A stretch of DNA of 64,000 nucleotides from Jackrogersella multiformis (lineage: Eukaryota; Ascomycota; Sordariomycetes; Xylariales; Hypoxylaceae): NCBI GenBank assembly GCA_902806575.1, contig CADCXD010000001.1, positions 558,001-622,000 of the forward strand, given 5' to 3'. The notes beneath the pieces are model-generated. The model searched no databases, was not told the origin of the DNA, and was given only the letters and a program-made list of their open reading frames with translations. Every line of letters starts with the position of its first letter. The first letter of the stretch is position 1. This document shows positions 13,485 to 26,267 of the stretch, piece after piece. Made by a program: the position numbers and the translations under genes.

Positions 13485-15551
13485 ATGAGTGTCGGAGACC
13501 TGATCCCGCAGCTCGTGGGCTTCTCGTACAGTCCGCCGGGCTCGCGGCCGATGGGGCTCGGGGGGCAGAACTTCTCGCACTGCTGCCTGCTGGCGCTGAA
13601 CGAGTCGCTGACCGTCCGCGCCGACGGAAACCTATCCTACGCGGCGACGTCGTTTATCGCGCCCGGGGTGTCGATCGGGGAGCTCGAGGCGGCAATCCGG
13701 GACGACGAGTTCCCGTGCGGCGCGACGTTCAACGGCGACGTGGGCGGCGCGCCGACGGTGCGGGTCCCGTTGCGGCTGAGGGCCCAGCTGCTCCTCGCGG
13801 TCGTCGTCGGGAACATCCGCATGGCAACACGGGAGAGAGACGGCCTCGAGGGCGAGAGCCGCCACGATAGCGCCGTTTCTGGCGACTTGGAGGGAAAGAT
13901 GCCGGTGGTTGGGCGGAAAATGAGCAGGCTGGTGCATAATAGCGTCTGGAAGAGGGTTATGGTGATGGTGGACGAATACGAGGCGTCTAAGACGGCCGGT
14001 CGACTGGGCGAGAAGGTGGTGTCTCTGCCGACTAAGCTAAAGGCTCTTCTTAACTCGCAATCTAGGTGAGACGGCATTTTAAACTGAAACTTACCTGGGT
14101 AGATATACGGGAAGCTGACTTTTAATTAGCTTCGGATCGACGGTCGGGGCGCCGGTCTTGTTCTTCGTTGGCGGTTTCGTCTATACCGTCTTAGACGCGG
14201 ATAACAACCTGGGCGACAATGATACTGCTCACGCGCTAGCTTTTGGGCTGTGTGAGTGGCTGCTCTGGCGACGGCTGTTGCTTCACAGGTTGTGTTTTAC
14301 TTACTAACGGTTGCTTATAGGGTGGATGGTGATTCCTTACCTTGCTATAATCGTATGTATACCAACCTCAGAATCGCTCACCCCCTATTTATTCCTGGGC
14401 ACAAGTATATTTATGTGATTTGATATGAACGATGAGTTCATGTAAACAGTTCGGATATACGATTCAGTTAACAACCACTGACTCTATTTCTTCAGTCCTG
14501 TGCGATGCTCGCATCCAACAGTCCTAGTACACTCGACGGCATCGTATACGACGGCGGCATCACCGCCCCCGAAGCGGAATACGCAGTAAGCTTCTGGAAG
14601 CAACATCTCCAGAAGGCCAAGAAATACAACGGGCTCGGGTTCATCATCCGGCAGATCGAAGGCTACAAACCGGTCGAGACCGCATTCGAGGGCCGGTTCC
14701 GGACCGTCAAGCTCTGGAAGCGCGGCCTCAACAAGCGCGAATGGGTCCAGGAGGCCATCGGCGAGTACGTAGCGTCCTCGGCGTACCGAGGCGGCGACCG
14801 GATCGAGGCGACCGAGCTGCGCAGAGCCCTCACCCTGAACCCCCTGGACTGCTTCTACGTCCTGGTCGGGGCCCTGTTCGCCGTGCTGGCGCCGTGCTGC
14901 CTCGCGTTCCTGACCTCGTACAACACGCCGCAAGCCGGGCTCTCCTGCCGCAGCTTGACCTATCTCGTCTACGCCATCAGCCAGGTGTGCGAGATGGCGC
15001 TGTGGACGTGCGCCGCGAGGCTGCGGCTCCGGTACGGCACGCGGTGGTCCGAGGCGAACCCCGTGGCTAAGAGGGTGTGCTGGTGGGGGCAGGTGTTCGT
15101 GGGCTTCTTCTCCATATTCGCGGCCGTGGGCGGCACGTCCATGCAGCTGCTGGGCGTCTACCGCAGCTGCGCCTGCAAGGTGAGAAGACCCCCTCCTCGT
15201 CGTATTTATTTATCGGACCTGCCTAGCGTCAGAACAAGCAAGTCGATCCAAGTTTACATCGATGTTTTGCTAACCCTGACTACCTGTGAAAGGATCCCCG
15301 TGACGTATTGGCCACGGCTGAACGACCCGAACGCGTATATCGTCCTGAGCGATAATACCGCCGAGGATATCGAGGCTGCGCGGCGCTGGTGGACGGTCAC
15401 GGGTAGCACAGCTGTGGGTGTCGTCGGGTTCGTGTGTGCGCTTGCGTGGTGGCATCAGCGGCGGCTGCGGAAGGTGTTTCGAGACGAAGCTGATAAATTG
15501 GATAGCGACAAAGTGGCGAACGAGCCGATAGTGCAAGGTCCCACGTGGTAA
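13485..15551 (+). CDS. Fungal multi-pass membrane protein, function unknown (four exons, possibly five)
   Basis: Exons 13485-14065, 14130-14251, 14321-14352 (a 32-nt microexon) and 14496-15551 join in phase to 596 aa. The joins restore a continuous sequence including VGAPVLFFVGGFVYT, FGLWWMVIP and STLDGIVYD, a pattern I associate with an uncharacterised Pezizomycotina membrane family. The N-terminal soluble part (about 190 aa) contains SPPGSRPMGLGGQNFSHCC. About six hydrophobic segments follow: near 14,150, 14,325-14,510, 14,845-14,920, 14,960-15,020, 15,075-15,150 and 15,390-15,460. The stretch 15180-15293 looks like an intron by position and donor but is in frame and stop-free (see findings). 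If removed, the protein is 558 aa. No enzyme motif is seen. Confidence 0.75.
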
Positions 15552-15930
15552 TTCGAGCATGCTCTGTTAGTTTAGGTCACTGGCACTAACATCTCGAGAG
15601 TGTACTATTCTACCAACCCTTGGAAATCAAACGTATTTTCATTCAGGTTTTAAATCTAGTGTACAAGTTACTTAAATTGTAAATGATTCGCAATGCTGCC
15701 CCGATAATATGCTGTAGACAACGATGATTTCTAGTGTACCTCTCCGACCAGATCTGACGTGCCGCGTATTCCCACGTAGATATCTGTGCGCCGTGCTAAA
15801 TGGCATAACTCATTGATATCTGATGCCCATCCGAACTCCCTAGCAAATATTGTGAAAATGTAAACGCGGGTATCAAAACTTTTTGCGAGCCACTAACGCC
15901 GATCCCGGAAATGCTTTTAGGTCCATGCTA
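15552..15930. other. Convergent intergenic region
   Basis: 379 bp between two 3' ends (membrane-protein gene on plus, DRN1 on minus). Nothing beyond presumed 3' UTRs is visible. Confidence 0.5.
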
Positions 15931-17739
15931 TTAAGCAGTGAAATCCCAGGGCTTAAAAGCTTCCTTGAACTTCTCAACGTCCTGAGTCTCCTCCTCGGTG
16001 GATTGGACGACGTCTTTCCAGTAGAGTCGGCTCTCTAATCCAAGAAGCTTGGCTACAACCCGGCGGCCGAACTGAAGATCGAAGCGTATGCTGCTATCAA
16101 AACGCATTACTAACTCCTTGCTCTGGATGCCAGTGTCGCTATCATCGGACCAAATCCAGAGACGAAATAGATCAGACATCTCGTCAATACCAGATTCCAG
16201 CGTCACCTCCTCAAAAGGCGGGTATTGGCGATTTTCGGCCTCTACTTTGAAACCAGCCTCAACAAGACCCTTTCGAATGAGATCCGAAGGCACGGGGATA
16301 AATTGCCAGTGGGTGTGAATCCCGGATTGCCGACTGATTTCAAACGTTACGGCACCTAGTTTGAATTTCGACTGTGTCGCAATCATGGCTTGCATCGACT
16401 CTTTAAAGCGTACCATCTCTTTATAAGTCTTGTTGGCATCTTCACCCATTGACCGAATAGTGGGTTCGTGAGGAAGAGGTATGATAAGTTGATGACCTGG
16501 GAAAGAAAGGCCCGACGCGGAGAATGTATCGGAACCAGGTAACGGGCCCTTGGCTGTGGTGATGTACGAGTCATCTCCTATGCAACAGATCATATGCGTG
16601 TCCACATCTGCATTACTAAGACAGAAGAAACACCGATCAGGCCCGGGAGGGGGCGACCGTTCTCTGCGACGACGTACGCGACGGCCATTACTATGGTGAC
16701 CATAACCGTTGGCCTCGTCCTCGGTAGGAGCAGGTCGTTTTCGTGGATTGATCTTGGAAAGGAATGGGGAAACAGTGCTACCAGGAGGGATAGAAGCGGA
16801 CGGCGACTCCCCAGGAACGATATTGAAGGCGTACATAGCCTTCGCTTTCGTCGCATTTCCGAAAGGAGCAAGCGAGATGAATCGCGTGACAGGCAGTTGG
16901 TCGGACTCGGGACTACTTGGCGGATGAAAGAAAGGCTCACGCTCATAGAAGAAGTCGATAGGCGAGTTTGAGAAGTGATAACGCGGTTTGAGAGTAGCAC
17001 ACAGATCGGCTATCTCGTCGGTGCTTGCGATCGCGGCTTGCTCCTCAGGTGTCAGCGGTTTGCTTGAGTTTGCCCATACTTTGGAGGGCCAGCATGTTGT
17101 AAGTAAGATATCGGTAGAGTTTGCACCTCGCAGTATCTTGGCATCGTCGGCAGTATGAAGAGGGAGATGTTGTTCGTTCGACTGGCCATCGATAATGGTG
17201 GTGTTGAGGCTGCCGCCCAATGCTACAATTCGGATTCCATCAGAAGTTTTAGTAATGCTTCGCTTGCCGAGGAAATGGAGATTCTCGCAAATCTGGAACG
17301 GGAGAGAGGTTAGTTCTAATAGATATCTAGTAAATATCTAGTAAATATCTAATAAATATCTAGTAAATATCTAGTAAGGATGTAGTAAAGAAAGAGTTCC
17401 ATGTCCTGGCAACGCGAACGTACGTCTTCATCTTTCCCGATGCGCTCGACGATTCGCTCAGGCAACGGGATTGTGCCGACGGTGAAATAGGTCGAGAGCG
17501 GTACTTCGATGTGGCCATTGAGGAGTCGTGATATGGTATCACTGTCTTGGTCAAATTCGAAAAGATCGCCAGTGATAATGGCAAAAGCGAAGTTCTGCTT
17601 CTTGTGCAAAGTCGCGAGCTTTTGGAAAGCAGATTCTAACTTGCCCTTGATGCTACCTAGGACGAGGCTTACGTATCTTCATTAGCTGGTAATGTCAGTA
17701 AAATTAGTTAGGATAGCTTACTTACATTTTTGCCGCCAT
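15931..17739 (-). CDS. DRN1: Drn1 / CWF19-like protein 1 (three exons)
   Basis: Minus-strand exons 17739-17726 (14 nt), 17667-17424 and 17292-15931 give 539 aa. The junctions read MAAK-I-LVLGSIKGKLESAF and GKDED-ICENLHFLGKR. Introns begin GTAAGT and GTACGT. The N-terminal third resembles a Dbr1-like metallophosphoesterase fold but has GSIKGKL in place of the metal-binding GCCHG, keeping only a GDLF; it is likely a pseudo-enzyme, as described for yeast Drn1. The CwfJ N domain follows, with CFFC at about residues 307-310 and the HIT-like GIHTHWQFIPVP near 410-419, then the CwfJ C-terminal domain. Family members associate with the lariat debranching enzyme and late spliceosome in the nucleus. 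The second intron contains a tandem repeat. Confidence 0.92.
17322..17376. repeat. 11-bp tandem repeat inside DRN1 intron 2
   Basis: Five head-to-tail units of AATATCTAGTA (first unit GATATCTAGTA, third AATATCTAATA), lying within the intron 17293-17423. It enlarges the intron to 131 nt compared with 58 nt for the other DRN1 intron. The units contribute repeated stop codons in all relevant frames. Confidence 0.85.
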
Positions 17740-18232
17740 GGTGCAGTTATTAGAATACCGGTACCTAGGTGGGTAGACAAGTTTAGAAGATGAGAGGTAG
17801 AGAAGCTGTTTAAGCCCCAAGCTCTAATTGGTTTAATAAGATGTAAAGATGATGATTGAGCTTAGACTGTAGGTTAATTAATAGTAGGGAGCTTGTGCCA
17901 AGATAAAGCTAGCCATAGCGATGAATGAGATAAGATACCTAGGTACAGCGCAACTGCCCACTCAGAGATGCGCGACATCCCCCGATAAGCTTATCGATTA
18001 TATTGTCTTATCATATTATCTTAGTGTTTGGCAAAAAAAAAAAGCTGGCGTAGGGCGGTCGCAATCATTCTTTTGCGATGCGACTACTACAGCCAGCTTT
18101 AGTGGGGCAAGAAACATATCTAGAACATAATAAAATCTCATCCAACTGCAAAGAGCAGCAAGCAGCAAGCAGCTACAGACTTTCCCTATAACAACATATA
18201 TCGAAATAGGGAATCTAGTTGCAAATGCGAAG
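17740..18232. promoter_or_regulatory. Divergent promoter between DRN1 and UTP20
   Basis: 493 bp separate the two start codons, which face away from each other, so the two promoters must share this stretch. It holds two TACCTAGGT elements (17762-17770 and 17936-17945). A GATGAG at about 17787 and GCGATGAATGAG near 17919 resemble the yeast ribosome-biogenesis PAC element only loosely. Regulation is not demonstrated. Confidence 0.5.
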
Positions 18233-21200
18233 ATGCGCTCAACACAGTCGGGACGAATAATAAAGTCCCGAAAGGGAAATGTGGGAGGTCGTCATGGACA
18301 CCACAGATGGGAATCTTTCACGAACAAGATCTCTAAGCTTCATTCCCTCGACCCTCTCCGAAGAGTACGACGACATGACCTCGAAGTCGAATCCCTCGAA
18401 ACGACAACCTCATACTTTCGAAATGGCATGGATAAATGGTCAGACACCAACATATCCAAGGCATTTACTTCTTTCCGCCGAGATGTACGGCCCTTCTGCG
18501 ATAGTCTGCCTCAGATCCTACACTTCCAGGATAAGATTATCGAACTACTGGCCAAATATATTTCAGTACACGAGAAGGAGTCCCTAGAGCCTCTACTAGA
18601 CCTCCTGACTGCCTTAGCACATGATCTCGGCACACGTTTCGAGAAGCATTACCCCATCGCCTTGTCTCTAATCACCGGAATCGCGAGCCGACATCAGGAT
18701 GCTGCGGTCGTTGAGTGGACCTTTGGCTGCTTGGCTTTTCTCTTCAAGTATTTATCAAAGCTTCTGGTTTCGGACATTCGGCCGACTTATGACGCTCTGG
18801 CACCACTACTGGGCAAAGCCCGGAATCCTCCTCATATCGCTCGATTTGCTGCCGAAGCATTGAGCTTCCTCGTTAAGAAAGCCGCCACACCCGCGAACCG
18901 TGAGAAGGCTCTGCCCATGATAATCGAGCATGCTAGACTAGATCTCGAGGCCAGTAGAGAAAGTCGGCATTTTGGGCTCTATCACCATGGAATTATGACT
19001 ATGTTTGCGGAAGCTATCAAAGGCCAGGGGCATAGCATACATACGAACGGGCCTGAGATCATCAGGTCCCTGATCGCATCTGTTCCGAACGCAGAATGTA
19101 TCTCTTCAGATCCTGTAACATGGGCCGACTTAGTTTGCGGCATACTCGTCAGTGCTGTTCATCATACAACTGCCGAAACGTTCGAATCTATTCCAACATT
19201 GATTATCGAAACAGCCACAAAAGATGAGGAGTGTGCAACGTACGCCTTGCGTAATTGCTTATACATTAGGATCTTGGGAACGATATGTGGTGTTCGAGAT
19301 GGTAGTCGAATAGAAGACTGGTCAACGATTCTTCACTGCCTATTAGCGTCTCTAAAGGAGCTCGCGAAAACCCCAAATGACCTCGACAATATCGATTCAT
19401 CTGCTATATGGCAACAACTTATGGTCAGCATAGCTATCGTGTGGCAGAAAGCTCCTATGGATACAATTATTCCATGTCTCACCGAGTTTATGACCGTCAT
19501 GACACGGGATCCTTTGATGAGATGGTTCATACCATTTTGTTCCTACTTTTCAAAACTTGATTCTACCAGATTTCGTAGCCTCCTGCTAAAACAATTTCAG
19601 AAGTAAGTTGTCTTTAGTCATCTATATGTGATTAATTATTGATATCGAGTATAGATTTGTCATTACACATTGGTCTGAAGGCTCTAATGAGGATATGTTA
19701 TGTGTCTTTCTACCCCGGATGGTAGAATCACATGCGTTGCCTTCGGCTGCGGAGGCCGACGGCTTTTTATTGCCACAGTCCTGGCAAGATCAAATCGTCA
19801 CCAAATTTGAACGGCTAGAAGTATCCCCTTTCCCTGAACAAGGGAACTCGAGAGGATACGATAAAGATCCCGAAACATGGCGCGGAAAATGCTTACCTAA
19901 ATACTCCGCTCTTCTTCGTGTCCTAGAAGCAACAGTAGTTCGACCTTCAACAAACGGTCCCATTGCAGAATTATTGTTGAGAAAACTCAAGCTTGCGCTA
20001 AAACCCTCACTGTCCTTGGCGAGCGAGGAAGCTCACTTCATTGCTAGTCAAGGGTTTTCCTCGTACCTACGAATATGTAAGATCACCGGACAGATTGATG
20101 GCTCGCTCGGGCCATTACTAAAAGCAGCTACCCCCCGGTATCGACGACTTACTGGGTTCCTAGAAGCCATGATCGCCTACGAGGATCAGCTTAACGACAA
20201 GAAGAGCCCCCAACTTCAAAGCGAGAGTAGTTCTAATAGCGAAGAAGAAGAAGATCCATTTATGAAGAGCCTCGTCGATAATCTATCCAGCCCTTCACAT
20301 TGGCACCGATCGGCATCTTTACAATTGCTCAGTCGGCTCGGTACGGCTTCCGATGAGCTCAATTCTCTGGCAACTATGATTCAAATTGAGGATACGCCGC
20401 CAGATCCGCAAAATGTTCGTCTCATTTCTGTCCATATTCGGAAGCTGGCAGCGAATTATCCTCAGCTAAGCAAGGATTCATGGCTCCGGCAAGCAATCCC
20501 CACATTTCTGTTTGGGCAAATGACGGTACGTTTAGCTCCAGTTTGGGATACTGCTGTAGAAGCGATACAGCAGATTAGCGAAGTGAAGTCTGGCGAAGAT
20601 GCCATATGTGAGATTGCATTGAGCTGGATCGATATTGCATCCAAGCGATGGGAAGGTCCACAGCAGGAGACCACAAGTTCATCAAATGCTGGTGTCACGG
20701 ATTTCGAATGTTGGAACTTGGCAAATCTCCACACACAGGCTAAAGAAGCAGAGCATGTGTTGCGATACTCTTCGGAGATTATGCTTGAGAACTTTGAGGG
20801 AAGTCAGAGCTTAGTCCCTGTGACTACTCCTAATGCACGGTCTCAAGCACTCAAAATATTCTCGGCCGCGCCTAGCATAGCGGAGAAAAGATCTCGCAAG
20901 TTAGTGCCTTACTTACTATCGTGGACAAGGGATACGGATGAACAGGACGAAAATGAAATGGAATCATCCGAGCAGCCTGATGGTGGATCGTGGTCTCTCT
21001 TTGATAAGAAGGCTCTTCTTGGAGTGTTTGCGCAGTTTACAAACCCTAAGGTCTTATATCAAAGCCAACAGGTTTACGATACTTTTCTCGGGCTGCTTGC
21101 CAATGGCGACTTAGAAGTTCAGAAGTCTGCTCTCAAGGCAATCTTTACTTGGAAGCAGGAAGGTATCAAACCATACCAAGAAAATCTGGAGTATCTTCTT

Positions 21201-24200
21201 GACGAAGCCAGGTTCAAGAGCGAGCTTACTGTGTTGTTCCAGGGCGATCAGCAGATTAAGCCGGAGCAACGTTCTGAAGTAATGCCTGTACTACTCAGAC
21301 TACTATACGGGAGGACTATTTCGAAGAAGGGCGCTGCCAGTGGACGCCATGGTCTTCACGCCACTCGGCTTGCTGTTCTAAGGCAGCTTACTGTCGAAGA
21401 CATGGGAGAATTTCTTGACGTTGCCCTTGGTGATCTTCGTGGGGTTAGGGTGATCCAAGACACTCAACTGCGTGAAGATATTTTCAATCACGAAGTCTTG
21501 ACTGTGCGGAAGCAAGTTGGATTTCTTAACATGATGGACTCCATGATCAGCGAGATGGGGACCAATGTTCTTTCCTTCACCGATAAGATCCTCAATCCAG
21601 TGCTCTACTGTCTTATGCTCTCCTCGCGGAGGCTGAGCCAAAGCAACGAGAACACAGAGAACCTACCGACGCAAAACTCTTTACTTCGGGTCGTCAGAAC
21701 CACATCATTAAAATGTGTAACTGCACTTCTCCGGAATGCCCCTAGCTTTGATTGGACCCCTTATAAAGACGTGTTCATCAAAGAGGTTGTGAGCCCGCGT
21801 TTGGATAAACTTCCAATAGAAACAACTCAAGGCATATCTGGCACCCTTCAATTCATTGCAACGTTATCACAACTTCCGAAGACTGCCTTGTTTCTCTCCA
21901 TCGACAAACGGATCGTCCAAAAATTGATGGATTGCCTAAAGCTCGAGAAGACTAAGGACGAGGTTAAAACCTTTGCCCTCGGCATTGTACGCAGCCTAGC
22001 AAATCTTTCTCAGCAGCCGGCTGTACAGTCTGAGTTCAACGAGCTAATCCAAGAAGAATTACTTGATCCTAATATCAATGTAATCCTAGAGAGTATTGGG
22101 GTCGTACTAAAGTCTCAAGAAGTTGGAAGAGATCTACTCATGGCATGCGTTGAGACTATGGTAGAATTGTCTCCAATTATTCAAAAGTCGATCCATATCA
22201 CAGATCTTATTGGCATTTCCGTTTCTCTTCTCAGCCAGCCTTCACGACGTGTCAATCCCAGAGCTAAGGGACTTATCCTTTCTATGCTTGAGAACTTCAT
22301 CAAGCTTGCAGGAGCTGATCTCCAACCTGAGTTGACAGACCGGATATACTCAACTATATCATCACTATTCGGATTTTTCAAGGACCGTGTCAACCGACAA
22401 GCCTTATCAAATGTCCTTGCAGTATTATACCAAGACGATCCGCTTTACGTCGAATTATCTTCACTCTGTGCAGACCTCAACTCTTATGACAGCCGTCGTG
22501 TCGACGATCCGGATTATGAGAAACGGCTAAAAGCCTTTAATGCGATCTTGCGACCCAGAGATGTGCCATTCCCATCACGAGCCTGGGAGCCGTTGGCATA
22601 CAACATGACCTTTTACATCAAACATGATGAAGAGTATGGAATTCTGTCAGCGAACTCTGCCGATGGCCTTTGCAAGTTCGTTGAAGCGGCTGCGTGTTCA
22701 AAGGGCGAAGAGCAGATTAAATTTCTTGATATGCTGTCGAATATATTAATGCCAGCCCTGTTCTCCAACGCACGGGAACCATCGGAGACTGTAAGAAGGG
22801 AGACCGTGAAGGTCTTTGGGTTTTTGGTGACAAAAATGCCGACCTGGCCTCCAGTCGCCGATCTTGTCGCAATCAATCCCGACCCAGATGAAAGTGATCC
22901 CGATCCGAGCTTCTTTAACAATATTCTTAGCCCTGCGGCGGCAAGACAAATACGAGCTCTCCAACTACTATCAAAGGCTAATTACCATACGCCTTTGAAC
23001 AGCAGAAACCTAACTCACTTCTTCGTACCTCTCCTTGAGAACTTTATCTTTGGTCGAGAAGAAAGGAGCGATGACCATGGCGTAGGTGCCCAAGCAGCAA
23101 CAACAATTTCGGATATAGCCTCCTCGCTGGAGTGGCCTCAATACCGTGCTATACTTCGCAGGTATATCAGCTATATCGAGTCGAAACCAGAACTTCAAAA
23201 ACAGTTGATTAGACTTCTCGGCAAGTTTGTGGATACTCTTGCAACAGCAGCATCGAAACCGAATTTAGATGCGATGAACATAGACGCAGCGGCCACCACG
23301 GAATCAGCAGAGAAATGCAAACTGACAGCCACCATGCCAACAAATGAGAAGTTGAATGAGGATGTCTTGACCCACATCCTGCCATCTCTCTTGGAATATA
23401 TCCACGAGAAAGATGAAATTACTGTCAGCTCTCGTGTTCCCGTCGGCATCATTATCGTAAAGATACTGAAAGTGCTCCCAATCGAATCGCTTGACCAGAA
23501 ACTCCCCGGAGTCCTTACAGACATTTGCCACATATTACGAAGTAAGGCTTGGGATTCTCGAGAGATGGCACGAAGTACCCTCTCAACTATGACATCTATT
23601 CTAGGACCGTCTTACTTTGGATTTGTCCTGAACGAGTTGAGAGGTGCTCTCACAAAGGGGTACCAACTTCATATCTTGTCCTACACGATGCATACAATCC
23701 TAGTTAACGTCACCCCCCAATTTCAGCCTGGTGATCTTGATTATTGTCTCGACAAGATTGTTAGCGTTATTATGGACGACATCTTTGGCGCCGTGGGTTT
23801 GGAAAAGGAAGCAGAGGAATACGTGAGCCAAATGAAGGAAGTTAAGAGTAGTAAGAGCCATGACTCAATGGAACTCATCGCTCGAAATGCCTCTGTCAAC
23901 CATCTCGTTGATCTTGTGCGACCCCTGAAGTCACTACTACTTGAGAAGCTTGATCTCCGCATGGTGCGAAAACTCGATGACTTATTGTCTAGGGTGGCTT
24001 CTGGCTTATTAGGCAATTCGGCAGCCGATAGCCGAGATACCTTGGTTTTTTGCTACGAGGTTATTCAAGAGGTATACGAAGGCAAAAAGCCACGATCAGA
24101 ACCAAGATTGGATCCAAAGCTTAGGCGGTATCTTATTCAGAAGGGCGCTAATAAGAGCGGCGATCGCAGCACAACTAGCAAGTACACATACAAGCTTGTG

Positions 24201-26267
24201 CGATTTGCCGTCGACGTTCTTCGGTCTGTGCTGAAAAAATACGATAACATTCGCAACGCGGCTAATATTATTGGGTTTATTCCGATCCTCGGTGATGCCC
24301 TGGTTGAAGGCGAGGAAGAAGTTAAGATAGCAACTTTTAAGCTTCTAACCGTCCTCGTCAAGGTACCATTCAAGACCGACGATGCCATGAAGCTTTACAA
24401 GGTAGCTTCAAAGGAAGCCTCGAAATGTGTCTCGACATCTACTTCGACTGCTACGGACCTTGCACAGAGTGCTCTTAAACTCATGTCTGTCATCATCAGA
24501 GATCGACGCGACGTTGTAGTTAAAGATGCAGCGGTTGATATGCTTCTCAACAAAGTCAAAGACGACCTGACAGAGCCCCTCTATCGCCACGTCACGTTTA
24601 ACTTCTTACGGTCGATTCTTGATAGGAGAGTTGAGACTGCTACAGTCTATGATACTCTAGACTATGTCGGAACCGTCATGATCACCAATGATGACAAAGA
24701 CACGCGAGACCTGGCTCGAGGTGCTTTCTTCCAGTTCCTTCGTGACTATCCTCAGAAGAAGAATAGATGGGCTAAACAGCTCAGCTTCATCGTGGCAAAC
24801 CTGAAATACGAAAGAGAAGGCGGTCGCCTCTCAGTCATGGAGATTGTACATCTCCTGCTGAGGAAGTCGGCGGATGACTTTGTTCAGGAAGTCGTAGCCA
24901 CCTGTTTCATCCCTCTAGTCTTCGTCTTAGTCAACGATGAAAGCGAAAAGTGTCGTTTGGCAGCTAGCGAACTAATCAAGGAGATATTTCGAAAAGCAGA
25001 CAAGGAGCAAACTTCGAAATTTCTGGCGCTCATGCGGTCTTGGATGGAGCAGGATGACAACCCTTCGGTGTTGAGACTGGCATTCCAAACATTTGCGCTC
25101 TACTTCGAAGCCAGAGAACCCGCACCAAAAGACCGCAAAGATTCGGAACTCTTACTCGAGTCGGCAGCTAATATTTTGAACAATTACTCAACTTTCGCAA
25201 AGGAATCAGAGTTGCTCGACACTATTCTACACATAGTACCAATCCTTGTAGAGAAGCACCCGACAACAGCATTGGCACACGAAGGGTTGTGGCAATCCAT
25301 CTCAATTTCTCTCTCGCATCCAGATCCTGCAGTCAAGCTCTCGAGTGTACGCTTACTGAGGATTTATCTGGCCGATTTCTACGACAACAATAAGGATGCC
25401 AACAATATAGAGACCATTATTGGATCTCGCGGTCTTCAATTGCAACAACAAATGGTTGGGGAATTAACCCTGTATGCGGTTGGCGTACTTAGCTCGGCAA
25501 CTGTAAGGAGGTGGAAAAGGAGAATGCAAAATAAAAGTGGCACCACACCCTTTAGCATGGATAATGAGGGAGAATTTCCTATTGAGGGCTTGGCAGATAT
25601 GGATGAAACCCTCGCTGCCGAAGTTGGCCGAGTCATCCTGGTGCTGAGCAAATTCCTGGATACTGGTTCATCAGACGCCGAATCTGGCGATAGCGATGCA
25701 GGGAGTTCTGAAGAAGACGAGGAGGAGGAATGGGGAGGCATTGACGCGGAAGAAAAGGATGCCTATAAGATCACTCGCCATACATTATTCGTCTGGCTCT
25801 CTGAAATTCTCATCGAGGAGACGCCACCTAAGGCTGGAGCGCTCGTACCCAAAGTTGCAGCGCTAGACATCCTGTCCATTCTCACCTCGACGCTTCCCGA
25901 ATCGTCTCTGCGGCCGTCTCTTAATATCCTCCTCACGCCGCTACATCACCTTACCGATCACTTAATCCCAACGCCATACTCAATCGAAGAACTTTTCAAG
26001 ACGCGATACGAGGGGCTAAAGACGAAAGCGGGCGAAGTTATGGACGTTCTCCAGAAGAAATTCGGCACTACCGAATACACTACAGAGCTGCTCGCCGTGC
26101 GGGATCGCGCAAGAAAACGCCGCGAGAGTAGGTCGAGGAAGAGGAAGATCGAGGCTGTTACCCAGCCCGAGAGGTTTGGCAAGTGGAAGAAGGGCCGCCT
26201 CGACAAGAAAGTCAAGCGCAGGAAGGAGAAGGGCTTGCAGAATCGGAATCGGAGGAGAGAGTACTGA
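18233..26267 (+). CDS. UTP20: U3 snoRNP protein Utp20 (two exons)
   Basis: Exons 18233-19602 and 19655-26267 give about 2,660 aa, comparable to yeast Utp20 (about 2,490 aa). The 52-nt intron runs GTAAGT to TATAG, and the junction reads KQFQK-FVITHWSEGSNEDML. The protein is helical/HEAT-like throughout. The N-terminus carries the conserved RWESFTNKISKLHSLDPLRR region. The DRIM/Utp20 domain lies near the middle, an acidic stretch (SSEEDEEEEW) falls at about 25,700-25,740, and the tail is very basic (RKRRESRSRKRK, KKVKRRKEKG), typical of nucleolar proteins. Utp20 is a large scaffold of the small-subunit processome needed for 18S rRNA maturation. It is divergent from DRN1. Confidence 0.96.

Noticed and set aside
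17787..17930. PAC-like GATGAG and GCGATGAATGAG elements between DRN1 and UTP20
   Set aside because: Only the core matches or an extra base breaks the consensus; no accompanying RRPE element found.
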